From Paenibacillus_G sp049942825 (GTDB lineage: Bacteria; Bacillota; Bacilli; Paenibacillales; NBRC-103111): a DNA stretch of 64,000 nucleotides. The position numbers and the translations under genes were made by a program. The first letter of the stretch is position 1. Each line of letters opens with the position of its first letter. The notes below the pieces were generated by a model that was given only the letters and a program-made list of their open reading frames with translations, ran no database searches and was not told the DNA's origin. Below are positions 8,323 to 16,308 of the stretch, piece after piece. The stretch is taken from NCBI RefSeq assembly GCF_049942825.1, contig NZ_CP187970.1, positions 7,936,001 through 8,000,000 of the forward strand, written 5' to 3'.

Positions 8323-10143
8323 CTACTCCACGAACAGCGGCACGAGCGAGATGCCGTCGGCCGTGATCTGCACGAGCCCTTTGTCGGAGAGACGCAGCTC
8401 GGGGATGACGACAAGCGCCAGCAGCGACAGGGTCATGAAGGCGTAGTTGAGCCGGCAGCCTGCGTCCTGCAGCGCCTGTGAGAGGCGGCGGGACTGCTCC
8501 GCGACGTCTTCGAACGGGGCGTCCGACAGCAGGCCCGCAATCGGCAGCGGCAGCTCGGCCCCGCCGTCCTCCAGTGCGATGACCGCCCCGCCCTGCAGCT
8601 CCGCCGCGCGCGCCGCGGCACGGGCCATCAGCGCATCGTCATTGCCGATGACGAGCAGGTTATGGCTGTCGTGTGCGACGGTCATCGCGAGCGCCGCCGG
8701 CTTGCTGAAGCCGATGCCTTCCACCAGCGCGACGGACCGGCCCCCGGTGCCGTGGTGGCGCTCCAGCACGGCGATCTTGCACAGCCCGCCGGCTGTTGCG
8801 GACAGATCGACCTGCCCGCCGCGGACCGCGACCGGCCGCTGCTCCGCCTTCGTCTCCACGTGGTTCTCCTGCACGCGGATGACCCGGGCCGTCAAGGTGC
8901 CCTCGGCCGCCGGCGCCCCGATGACGAAGTCCTCCGGCTTCGGCACATCCGCCAGGCGCACCGAACGGATGACCTCCTCCGGATAGGCGGCAGGCTCCAG
9001 GTCCACGACCATCCTGCCGTTCTCGGCGACCACTTCCCCGGCACAGATCGTCATGGCGACATTCACGTCCGCGAGGTGTCCGTCCAGCAGCACCATGTCG
9101 GCGCAGGAGCCCGGCGTGATCGTGCCCACATCCCGGACGACGCCGAACCGCTCCGCCGTGTTGATCGTCGCCATCTGGATGGCCGTGACCGGCTTCACCC
9201 CCTGGCGGATCGCGTTCCGGATGACGAAGTTCATATGCCCTTCGTCCACAAGCGATTCTACGCTGCGGTCGTCGGTCACGAGCATCATCCGCCGCGAATC
9301 AAGCCCGAGCTCCGTATGCGCCTTGATCGTCTCCTCTACGTCATGCCACGCCGAGCCGCGGCGCATCTTGGCGTACATGCCGAGGCGGAGGCGTTCGGCC
9401 GCGTCTTCCTTCGTCACGCATTCGTGATCGCCCGTGATACCGCTTGCCGCATACGCGATCAGACGCTCATCGTGGGACGGCCAGGTAAAGTGGCCGTCCG
9501 CCACCCGCCCCGCCCGCAGCGCCGCCTCGATCTCGCCGAGCATGACGGCGTCGCCGTACACAACGCCCGGGAAGTTCATCACTTCGCCGAGGCCGATCAT
9601 ATCCGGCCCCCAGCCGAAGGCTTCTGCAACCTCCTCCGGGCCGAAGGAGGCCCCGCTCGTCTCCAGCTCCGGCGAGGTCGACGGTACGCAGGAGGCCACC
9701 TGCATGTAGGCCGCGAGCGGCGTGCGCCGCGCCTCCTCGAGCATCAGCCTTAGGCCCTTCAGCCCAAGCACGTTCGAGATCTCATGGGCGTCGAAGAACC
9801 CGCCCGTCGTACCGAGCGGCAGCACCGCCCGGGCGAACTGGGTCACCGTCAGCTGCGTGCTCTCGATGTGGCAGTGGCCGTCCAGGAAGCCCGGCGCCAG
9901 ATAGCGGCCGGCCGCATCGACCATGCGGGTGTGCGGCCCGATCAGCTTCTCCGGCTTCCGTCCCACATAAGCGATCCGGCCTTCCTGCACTCCCACGGCC
10001 ATCCCCTCCAGGATTTCGGCCGTACATACGTTTACCAGCCTCGCGTTGACTACGACGAGGCTGGCCTTCCGGTCTCCCCGGGCCGTCGCCACCAGCTCCG
10101 CCAGCACATCCGCCAGCGGTTTTCTGCGGTTGTTTCTGTCCAT
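8323..10143 (-). CDS. ade: Adenine deaminase
   Basis: 606-residue amidohydrolase-superfamily enzyme converting adenine to hypoxanthine plus ammonia in purine salvage. Motifs include the metal-binding PGFLDGHCHIESTQLT near residue 85, MIGLGEVMNFPGVV, ITGDHECVTKEDA, LVTDDRSVESLVDEGHMNFVIR, and near the end VAHDSHNLLVIG, which Ade proteins conserve. The length is slightly above Bacillus AdeC. GGGAGTGAGCGGCA precedes the ATG. It is monocistronic. The segment ADGHFTWPSHDERL differs from the classical GHAPGLSG, so a related adenine deaminase-like specificity cannot be excluded. Confidence 0.88.
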   Translation of the reverse strand: MDRNNRRKPLADVLAELVATARGDRKASLVVVNARLVNVCTAEILEGMAVGVQEGRIAYVGRKPEKLIGPHTRMVDAAGRYLAPGFLDGHCHIESTQLTVTQFARAVLPLGTTGGFFDAHEISNVLGLKGLRLMLEEARRTPLAAYMQVASCVPSTSPELETSGASFGPEEVAEAFGWGPDMIGLGEVMNFPGVVYGDAVMLGEIEAALRAGRVADGHFTWPSHDERLIAYAASGITGDHECVTKEDAAERLRLGMYAKMRRGSAWHDVEETIKAHTELGLDSRRMMLVTDDRSVESLVDEGHMNFVIRNAIRQGVKPVTAIQMATINTAERFGVVRDVGTITPGSCADMVLLDGHLADVNVAMTICAGEVVAENGRMVVDLEPAAYPEEVIRSVRLADVPKPEDFVIGAPAAEGTLTARVIRVQENHVETKAEQRPVAVRGGQVDLSATAGGLCKIAVLERHHGTGGRSVALVEGIGFSKPAALAMTVAHDSHNLLVIGNDDALMARAAARAAELQGGAVIALEDGGAELPLPIAGLLSDAPFEDVAEQSRRLSQALQDAGCRLNYAFMTLSLLALVVIPELRLSDKGLVQITADGISLVPLFVE

Positions 10144-10255
10144 TGCCGCTCACTCCCTTGTTTTTGGCTTTCACTCTGGCCCTCGTTAAATTGGTAGATA
10201 AGATACCACACTTCCCCTCCCGCCGGGAAGAGTTCTGCTGCCTGTTTTCTAATCC

Positions 10256-10319
10256 TTGGTTTCTTTTTGTGAGGGAAACCAAAAGGAAGCGCCCCCTTTG
10301 GGCAGGCGGCACAAAGGGG
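10256..10319. repeat. Two adjacent inverted repeats upstream of ade
   Basis: TTGGTTTC (10256-10263) is perfectly repeated as GAAACCAA (10275-10282), and CCCCTTTG (10293-10300) as CAAAGGGG (10312-10319). Each has an eleven-base spacer. They lie in the 310-bp gap between the ArsR-GyrB-like gene and ade. I see no gene there. They could be regulatory hairpins or a protein-binding site. Confidence 0.5.
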
Positions 10320-10453
10320 ACGCCGGAGCGCTTGCCGGGGCATGGATGGAGGCCTGCACAGGGCCGGCAGCTTCGCCTCCGAAGCGGGCCCAGCAGCAGC
10401 TTGCCGCGGGGAAGCTGCCGGCAGGCCGCGGACAGCTGCCCGCGTGGCTGCTG

Positions 10454-11578
10454 TTAGCCCACGGTAATCTTCAGGCCCGGGCAGACGCCTGCGAGTGTCC
10501 TGGCCTGCTCCTCCAGCCGATCACGCTGAAGACGCCTGCCGAACAGCTCCGGATCCGGCAGCAGCGTGATCGAGGTGCCGGTCTCCCCCGTAGCCCCTAC
10601 CGTAAGCAGACCCGTCTGCGGAATGCCGTGCCGGTACTCTTGGCGGTAGATGTTCCCCTCGCGGCGGATCTCTACGGTCAGCCGCTGTGACAGGGCGTTG
10701 ACCACCGCAGGGGAGATCCCTTTGTCCGCTCCCGGCGCTTCATAAACGGCGGAGCCGGAGGACTGCCCCAGCTCGGTCAGCACCGTCTGCACTTCCGCCG
10801 GCCCGGCGGTGCCCAGCGGACGGACCGGGATGCCTCGGCCGTTATCCGCCACGGTAACCGAGCCGTCGTCGTGCAGGAACAGCCGGACTTCGGTACTGTA
10901 GCCCGCGCGGTGCTCCGCCGCTGAATTCTCAAGCAGCGCCCAGATCAGCGGATGCGGGTCGTGCCCTTGTCCCGCCTGGATTCCGCCCAGATAAAGGCCG
11001 GCCTGGCCCCTAACCTCGGTCATCTCAACATAGCGGCTCGCATCGAGCAGGTCGGCGGAAGCCGCCAGCAGCAGAAGCAGCGGCAGTCTCCGGTGGGCGG
11101 GTACGGCATACCGCCCGCCCCGCTCTTCCTGGACGAGCAGATCCGCCCCCAGCAGCGCCTTGATGTGGTGGTAGAGCTGACCGGTCGTGCCCATATTCAG
11201 GCGCTCCACAAGCTCCCCTCCAGTTCTCGGCTCCTGCAGCACCGTCCGCAGAATGTCGAGCCGCTGCTTGTGCCCGATGGCTCCAAGTATCCGGGCCGCC
11301 TTCTCGGCATCCAGTCCGAAGAGCTCTTCCACCCGCCGCTCCTGCGGTTCCCACCGGATGAACTCTTCCCCGCTCCGGTAGGCTCCCGAGTAATGAAGCG
11401 ATCCTGAGTCGGTCCCTGCGGTCCGGAACCCCTCCGGCCCTTCACCGGAAGCCGCCCTGTCCGGCTCAATCACCGTGCGCCGCGCGATCCGATCCGCTCC
11501 CATCTGTCCAACCACCCGCTGCAGATCCTCCAGCTGAAGCTTCAATGCGTCCAGTTCCGCCTCCACGTCCCGTACCAT
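10454..11578 (-). CDS. ArsR-type HTH regulator fused to GyrB-like GHKL ATPase domain
   Basis: 374-residue protein with an unusual architecture. Residues 1-25 are a short coiled coil. Residues about 85-165 form an ArsR winged helix (KAARILGAIGHKQRLDILRTVL and TGGELVERLNMGTTGQLYHHIKALL). Residues about 200-370 match the ATP-binding half of DNA gyrase B: ENSAAEHRAGYSTEV, VTVADNGRGIPV, KGISPAVVNALSQRLTVEI, IYRQEY, TGTSITLLPDPELF, and a last helix with ARTLAGVCPGLKITV. The transducer and toprim parts of GyrB are missing. It is probably a transcription regulator gated by ATP, acting on itself through the palindrome just upstream. Domain calls are clear; the biological signal is unknown. Confidence 0.82.
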   Translation of the reverse strand: MVRDVEAELDALKLQLEDLQRVVGQMGADRIARRTVIEPDRAASGEGPEGFRTAGTDSGSLHYSGAYRSGEEFIRWEPQERRVEELFGLDAEKAARILGAIGHKQRLDILRTVLQEPRTGGELVERLNMGTTGQLYHHIKALLGADLLVQEERGGRYAVPAHRRLPLLLLLAASADLLDASRYVEMTEVRGQAGLYLGGIQAGQGHDPHPLIWALLENSAAEHRAGYSTEVRLFLHDDGSVTVADNGRGIPVRPLGTAGPAEVQTVLTELGQSSGSAVYEAPGADKGISPAVVNALSQRLTVEIRREGNIYRQEYRHGIPQTGLLTVGATGETGTSITLLPDPELFGRRLQRDRLEEQARTLAGVCPGLKITVG

Positions 11579-11607
11579 CGGTTGAGCTCACCCCATCTTT
11601 CTTATTA

Positions 11608-11627
11608 AAATACGTAATTACGTATTT
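11608..11627. promoter_or_regulatory. Perfect 20-bp palindromic operator of the ArsR-GyrB-like gene
   Basis: AAATACGTAATTACGTATTT is its own reverse complement. It lies 30 bases before the ArsR-type start codon, in an AT-rich island of otherwise GC-rich DNA, as expected for an autoregulatory site. Confidence 0.75.
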
Positions 11628-11712
11628 AGATAAATTATAAGACATGGACGAAGGGTTGTCACGGACATTTTTCCATGATCTTAGACGCTCTCATGCACTG
11701 CTTACGGAAAAA

Positions 11713-11755
11713 AAACAAAAAGCACAGACCAGGCTCCCGCAGCCTATCCTGTGCT
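11713..11755 (-). terminator. Intrinsic terminator after hypothetical gene 11795-12457
   Basis: On the minus strand AGCACAG pairs with CTGTGCT and the inner AGGCT with AGCCT, followed by TTTTTG and a further T run. Confidence 0.75.
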
Positions 11756-11794
11756 CTCCGTCTGTGCTCTCCGTCTTTCCTCGCCGATCTTGCA

Positions 11795-12457
11795 CTATCT
11801 GCTCGCTATGGAACGAAATACGCGCAGACTACTCTCACCATAGCCGTCAGAATAAAAGCCCAGCTTCATCATCCGTTCAAAATAAAGCTCGCCTTCCCTG
11901 ACTGCCTCCAGGAAAAACGCCTCCTCTGGAAATACTCTCGAGTATATGGGGGCTTGTCGGCCATACAAGCGGGCGTAAAGCGCCCCTTCGTCTCGGGCCA
12001 GCTCCGCGGTCGAAGGATCGGACCGTATCAACTCCCGAAGCTGCGGATCTACCTGTGAAGGAGGGCCGACTTCGTACAGCAGCCGGGCGCCGTCAAGAGA
12101 CTGAAGCTTAAGGAAGTGCGGTCCATGCCCACAAAGCGTTTCTCCGCTACCGCTGTCCTTCAATCCCTCAAGCACTCCCGCCAGATCCGCCCAGAGCTCC
12201 AGGCTCTCCATTCGGGAGTCCATGACCGTCTCCCCTCCATGAACTACTTCCAGATACATGGAGAAAAATGGTGTTTCCCTGGAAACCCGCTCCAGCTTAC
12301 CCTCGAGCTCCGGATCATCCAGTGCTGCATACATGCGAAGGGGAACGGTTTCCCCCTCCGACCGCTGTTCGAGCCCCAGACCCTGCAGCATGCGTTCCCT
12401 CTTCCCTATCCTGCGCTCCGGTACAGCTAGCCAGGTCCGGATTCGAATCTCATTCAA
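11795..12457 (-). CDS. Hypothetical protein, 220 aa
   Basis: Soluble protein with no recognised domain. It starts at a TTG, MNEIRIRTWLAVPERRIGKR, preceded by GAGGAGG at eight bases, and ends VFRSIASR. The region METPFFSMYLEVVHGGETVMDS-like beta segment and a C-terminal helix rich in Glu and Phe (FPEEAFFLEAVREGELYFER) are the only notable parts. A good terminator follows. Base composition is somewhat lower in GC than its neighbours. Neighbours (azlD, the ArsR-GyrB-like gene) give no clue. Function unknown. Confidence 0.6.
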   Translation of the reverse strand: MNEIRIRTWLAVPERRIGKRERMLQGLGLEQRSEGETVPLRMYAALDDPELEGKLERVSRETPFFSMYLEVVHGGETVMDSRMESLELWADLAGVLEGLKDSGSGETLCGHGPHFLKLQSLDGARLLYEVGPPSQVDPQLRELIRSDPSTAELARDEGALYARLYGRQAPIYSRVFPEEAFFLEAVREGELYFERMMKLGFYSDGYGESSLRVFRSIASR

Positions 12458-12503
12458 TCCTCCAGCCTCCTCTCCCCCTCTATAAGTGCCTGCTATGACC
12501 TCC

Positions 12504-12830
12504 CTACAACCACAGCTGCAGAAGAGCCATCGTCACCACACCCGTGACTACCGTTCCCAGCAGGCTCTTCGTCCATATCGCGACCAGAAACGTCGGCAGC
12601 GCCGCCAGCAGCTTCACATTGTCCAGAATAGGCACCACCCGTCCGTTCTCCAGAAAGAGCTCCTGGGCAAGCAGCGCGGACATAACGGCGATGGGCACCT
12701 GATTCAGGAAACGCAGCACCTTCGGCGGCAGCTCGAAGCGGCTCAGCACCACGAGCGGAATCACCCGCGGAAGCAGCGTCACCAGCGCCGTACCGAGGAT
12801 GATCCATAGAATGTCTAATCGGATGTCCAA
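12504..12830 (-). CDS. azlD: AzlD family branched-chain amino acid export subunit
   Basis: 108-residue small membrane protein with three to four hydrophobic segments (ILWIILGTALVTLLPRVIPLVVL; VPIAVMSALLAQELFL; LAALPTFLVAIWTKSLLGTVVTGVVTMALL). Together with AzlC it forms a two-part exporter of branched-chain amino acids and analogues. The start is a TTG at 12830 with GGGGG seven bases before it, placing the first codons inside the last codons of azlC (translational coupling). The longer frame to 12920 runs antiparallel to nothing recognisable and would exceed the family length of about 105. Confidence 0.85.
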   Translation of the reverse strand: MDIRLDILWIILGTALVTLLPRVIPLVVLSRFELPPKVLRFLNQVPIAVMSALLAQELFLENGRVVPILDNVKLLAALPTFLVAIWTKSLLGTVVTGVVTMALLQLWL

Positions 12831-13558
12831 GACTGCACCCCCATTCCGATCAAAGCCGCCACTACAATCGCTGCCAGCACGGCCGCATGCCCCGGGATCC
12901 ACGTCCCCGCCGCCACGCACACAGCGCCTGCGCTGACCGCTACGATCCCATCGACGATCTTCTTCTGCCGGGTGCCGAAGCCGAGCACAAGCAGCCCCAC
13001 GAACATGGCCGGCAGGGCATACGGCAGTCCGTATTTGCCGGGATCGGGGATCCAGGCGCCGGCATAAGCGCCCACCATGTTCGCCGCGATCCAGTTCACG
13101 TGGGCGGTTACGTTCAGGCCGAGCATCCAGCGGGCACGCCCTTTCATCCCGGAGCCGAGCCGTGAGATGGCCACACCGAACGTCTCATCCGTCAGCTGCG
13201 AGCCGAGGATGGCATTCTTCCAAGGGGCATACCGACGAAAATACGGGGCCAGCGCCGCGCTCAGCAGCAGATGCCGCAGATTCACGAAGAGCACCGTGAT
13301 GATCACGGCGGCAGCCGAACCTCCTGCCGCCACCATCCCGGCGACAATGAATTGGGCTGAGCCCGCGTACAGCAGGGTCGACAGGAGCAGGATCTCGGAC
13401 GGGTAGAGCCCGGACGTCGTGCCGATCACCCCGCAGGCCAGACCGATACTCAAATAACCAAGCAGCGTGGGGACACAGTCCTTTACTCCCTGCAGGAACA
13501 TTGACCGCTCTGCTCTACCCGCCTTGCTCCCCTCTTCCAAGACACTTCCGCATTCCAT
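12815..13558 (-). CDS. azlC: AzlC family branched-chain amino acid export subunit
   Basis: 247-residue inner membrane protein of the AzlC/YgaZ family (PF03591), the large subunit of the AzlCD exporter. Typical motifs are GYLSIGLACGVIGTTSGL, LYAGSAQFIVAGM, LFVNLRHLLLSAALAPYFR, and the conserved DETFGVAISR. An AGGGAGGAATCCGA site precedes the ATG. It overlaps azlD at its 3' end, and a divergent XRE-cupin regulator starts 128 bases away, a common arrangement for azlCD loci. Confidence 0.92.
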   Translation of the reverse strand: MECGSVLEEGSKAGRAERSMFLQGVKDCVPTLLGYLSIGLACGVIGTTSGLYPSEILLLSTLLYAGSAQFIVAGMVAAGGSAAAVIITVLFVNLRHLLLSAALAPYFRRYAPWKNAILGSQLTDETFGVAISRLGSGMKGRARWMLGLNVTAHVNWIAANMVGAYAGAWIPDPGKYGLPYALPAMFVGLLVLGFGTRQKKIVDGIVAVSAGAVCVAAGTWIPGHAAVLAAIVVAALIGMGVQSWTSD

Positions 13559-13686
13559 TCGGATTCCTCCCTATGCTACAATGGACCCGCTGCCATGTAT
13601 TCTATGTACGTGATCCTACACATTTGTATGTTATATTATATAATCGTGCGCTATATTGCACAACCCATAAAAGGAGGAATATCCTC

Positions 13687-14244
13687 TTGGAACCGATTCA
13701 TCTTCGCGTGGGGCGTAATCTACAGGCCATCCGCAAGCAAAAAGAGCTCAGCCTCGACAAAACCGCCGCCCTTACTGGGGTCAGCAAAGCTATGCTCGGG
13801 CAGATCGAGCGGGGCGAGACCAATCCGACGGTCGGCATTCTGTGGAAGATTGCCCAGGGACTTCAGGTCTCGTTTACCTCCTTCATGGAAGAGGATCTTC
13901 AGGACGTCGTCGTGGTCCGGAACAGTGATGCCCAGCCCGTCACCGAAGAGGACGGACGCTATCGCGTCTATCCGCTCTTCCCCTACCGTCCCGGTACGCC
14001 GCTCGAAGTGTTCCGGGTCGAGCTGGAGCCCGGCAGCACCCATCTTGCCGAAGCCCACCCGAAGGGGCTCAAGGAATATATCGTCGTGACCTCCGGCACC
14101 CTCCGCTTCACGGCGGGCGGCCAGTCCTACGACCTCTCGGCCGGCGAAGCGCTCTGCTTCAAGGCGGACCGCCCGCACGTATACCACAATCCCGGCGGAG
14201 AGACGGTTTACTTCCAGAACGTGCTGTATTATGAGACCGCGTGA
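13687..14244 (+). CDS. XRE family regulator with C-terminal cupin domain
   Basis: 185-residue transcription regulator. An N-terminal helix-turn-helix (residues about 8-62: GRNLQAIRKQKELSLDKTAALTGVSKAMLGQIERGE) is joined to a cupin sensor (about 100-180: EVFRVELEPGSTHLAEAHPKGLKEYIVV and RPHVYHNPGGETVYF). The start is a TTG at 13687 with AGGAGGAATATCCTC upstream; the frame to 13501 would run through the divergent promoter and into azlC. It most likely controls the divergent azlCD operon, sensing an amino acid or derivative in the cupin. The AT-rich gap contains GTGC-N8-GCAC as a possible binding site. Confidence 0.88.
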   Translation: MEPIHLRVGRNLQAIRKQKELSLDKTAALTGVSKAMLGQIERGETNPTVGILWKIAQGLQVSFTSFMEEDLQDVVVVRNSDAQPVTEEDGRYRVYPLFPYRPGTPLEVFRVELEPGSTHLAEAHPKGLKEYIVVTSGTLRFTAGGQSYDLSAGEALCFKADRPHVYHNPGGETVYFQNVLYYETA

Positions 14245-14466
14245 TCTTCCATGCACCGCTTGTTCCCGATCAAGGCAGCACGGTCCGACCGCCGGCAGAT
14301 CCCAGCAATAAACGCGGAGCTGCTGGAGAAATTCACGACCGGTTTTTCGCTATTAAACACCAGCATACGATGCAGATCAGGTTCCTTGGCCACCCCGCCT
14401 GATCGGTCGGCCTTCCAGCGACTTAACCCGGCTTGACCCGGGCCTGCCGCAGCATGATTCCTGTGC

Positions 14467-15102
14467 CTAGCCGCTCCGCAGCGCCCTGCGGAGGAGCAGA
14501 GACTGGAAATGAAGCTCCCCCTCCCCTTGCTGCGGTACGGTCGTGAACCCTTCAAGCTCAAAGCTGTCTCCCGTACGCCCAACGATTTCCCTGTCCCCAT
14601 GGAAGCTGAAAAACCTCGGGGGATCACACCAGTCTCCCTCCCACAGTCCCTCGGATTCCCGTCCCCCGTACAGGCCCAAGTAGAACAAGCCTCCCGGCTT
14701 CAGCACACGGGCCAACTCCTTCAGCACCGCCCCGAAGTCGGCCTTCGGCACGTGCAGCAGACAGTTCATCGCATAAAGCGCATCGAACGAGCCATCCGGG
14801 AGCTCCAGGGCATAAAAGTCCATCACCTGCGCATGCAGTCCCCGCGCCTTACAGGCGTCAACCATCGCGGGGGACAAGTCGACACAGGTAACCGCCAAGC
14901 CCCGCTCCTTAAAATAAACGCCGTCCATTCCCGTTCCCGAGCCGATTTCGAGCAGTGTGCGGCACTTCTTCTCCTGGAACCGGGTGAGGAACCGCTCCCG
15001 TTCCTTCAGCTTCCACTCAGGCAATGTTTTGCTGTTTCGGCGGGCCGCATCCCCATCGTAGGATCTTGCCAGCCCTCTCTTCCAATCCTTATCCGCCATC
15101 AT
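14467..15102 (-). CDS. Class I SAM-dependent methyltransferase
   Basis: 211-residue cytosolic methyltransferase with a Rossmann-type fold. Motif I is LLEIGSGTGMDGVYF, the acidic end of strand 2 is VTCVDLSPAMVDACKARG, and motif III/IV is SFDALYAMNCLLHVPKADF followed by LARVLKPGGLFYLGLYGG. Two ATGs stand together at 15102/15099 after GGCGGAGAG. The substrate is not evident; proteins of this type in Bacillales are usually small-molecule methylases. Confidence 0.85.
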   Translation of the reverse strand: MMADKDWKRGLARSYDGDAARRNSKTLPEWKLKERERFLTRFQEKKCRTLLEIGSGTGMDGVYFKERGLAVTCVDLSPAMVDACKARGLHAQVMDFYALELPDGSFDALYAMNCLLHVPKADFGAVLKELARVLKPGGLFYLGLYGGRESEGLWEGDWCDPPRFFSFHGDREIVGRTGDSFELEGFTTVPQQGEGELHFQSLLLRRALRSG

Positions 15103-15341
15103 TCTCTCCGCCTTCCAATATCATCCACATCCTTATTATCATAAAGGACTTCAATCTCCCCGAGAAGCCTCCCCCGAGTTCCAGCCGGGCCCAGTGGAAT
15201 CATCCTTCACAACTGCTTTCGACGTCCCGTCTGCGATAAGCGCTTCCCTGCCTGCTGCCTGTACGGCTTTGTTTTTCTCGGAGGCTCTCTGGGTAAAATA
15301 GGAGGAATGAACCGAAACGGCAAAAAGGGGGATGCGAGATC

Positions 15342-16097
15342 ATGTGGCAAGCGGCGATGTGGGGAGCGGTTTCCGGGTCCGCCGTTCTGCTTGGCGCCCT
15401 GGCAGCGATTCTCTTCAAGATTCCGAAGAAAATCATCGGCTATATCATGGCCTTCGGCACGGGCGTGCTCATTGGGGCAGCCGCCTATGAACTCCTCGGC
15501 GAATCCGTGAGGGACGGGGGGCTGATGCCGACGACCGGCGGCTTCCTGGTCGGCGCCGCGGTATTTACCGCCTTCGATGTTTATATCTCCCGCAAAGGGG
15601 GCGGGGGACGCAAACGCTCCGACCATGGCAAGCAGCCGTGTGAAGAGGAGGACACCGGCACGGGCGGCAGCGGGCTCGCCATCTTCGTGGGCACCGTCAT
15701 GGATGCCATACCCGAGTCGATCATGATCGGGGCTTCCCTGCTGGAGGGGGGCTCCGTGAGCTGGCTGCTCGTGATCGCCATCTTCCTCAGCAACATTCCC
15801 GAGGGGCTGTCATCCACCGCCGGTCTGCGCAAAGGAGGCTATTCCAAGGGCAAGATTCTGATGCTGTGGGCCTCCGTCATGCTCATCTCGGCCCTGAGCT
15901 CGCTTGGCGGCTTTGCGTTCATGGAGAACGCGTCGGAGGCGGTCATGGCGTTCATTGCAGCCTTCGCCGGCGGAGGCATCATTGCGATGATCGCCTCGAC
16001 CATGATGCCGGAGGCGTATGAAGAGGGCGGCCCGGTCATCGGCTTTATCGCGTCTTTGGGGCTGCTCGTTTCCCTCGTCCTCGACCATCTCTCCTGA
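15342..16097 (+). CDS. ZIP family metal transporter
   Basis: 251-residue membrane protein of the ZIP family (zinc/iron permease type, ZupT-like). It has about eight hydrophobic segments and a hydrophilic loop near residues 84-106. The metal-binding helices are visible: VGTVMDAIPESIMIGASL (helix IV) and IFLSNIPEGLSSTAGL (helix V), which supply the conserved Asp/Asn, Pro and Glu residues. The ATG follows GGGGGATGCGAGATC. It ends just before a long bidirectional terminator shared with the convergent oxidoreductase gene. The metal is not determined. Confidence 0.88.
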   Translation: MWQAAMWGAVSGSAVLLGALAAILFKIPKKIIGYIMAFGTGVLIGAAAYELLGESVRDGGLMPTTGGFLVGAAVFTAFDVYISRKGGGGRKRSDHGKQPCEEEDTGTGGSGLAIFVGTVMDAIPESIMIGASLLEGGSVSWLLVIAIFLSNIPEGLSSTAGLRKGGYSKGKILMLWASVMLISALSSLGGFAFMENASEAVMAFIAAFAGGGIIAMIASTMMPEAYEEGGPVIGFIASLGLLVSLVLDHLS

Positions 16098-16223
16098 GCC
16101 CGCTACGGGCCGGCACAGCCGAGCGGTTGTATGATCGGGTGTGCCCGCCCTTGAATGGGCACCGGCAGCGATGGAGGCTGCAGGGCTTAGGGCCGCCCGA
16201 TCTGCAGCTGCAGAGCCTGTTCC

Positions 16224-16269
16224 AACCAAAAAGCGTCAACCCACATGGCTGGGTTGACGCTTTTTGGTT
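16224..16269. terminator. Bidirectional terminator with perfect 20-bp stem
   Basis: Left arm 16224-16243 and right arm 16250-16269 are perfect reverse complements around CATGGC. The outer part is A/T rich, giving a U tail in both directions. It separates the ZIP gene from the convergent FAD oxidoreductase. Confidence 0.9.
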
Positions 16270-16308
16270 CAGTCAGGAAGCGATGAGGCCATACCATGAG
16301 TGCGGCTT

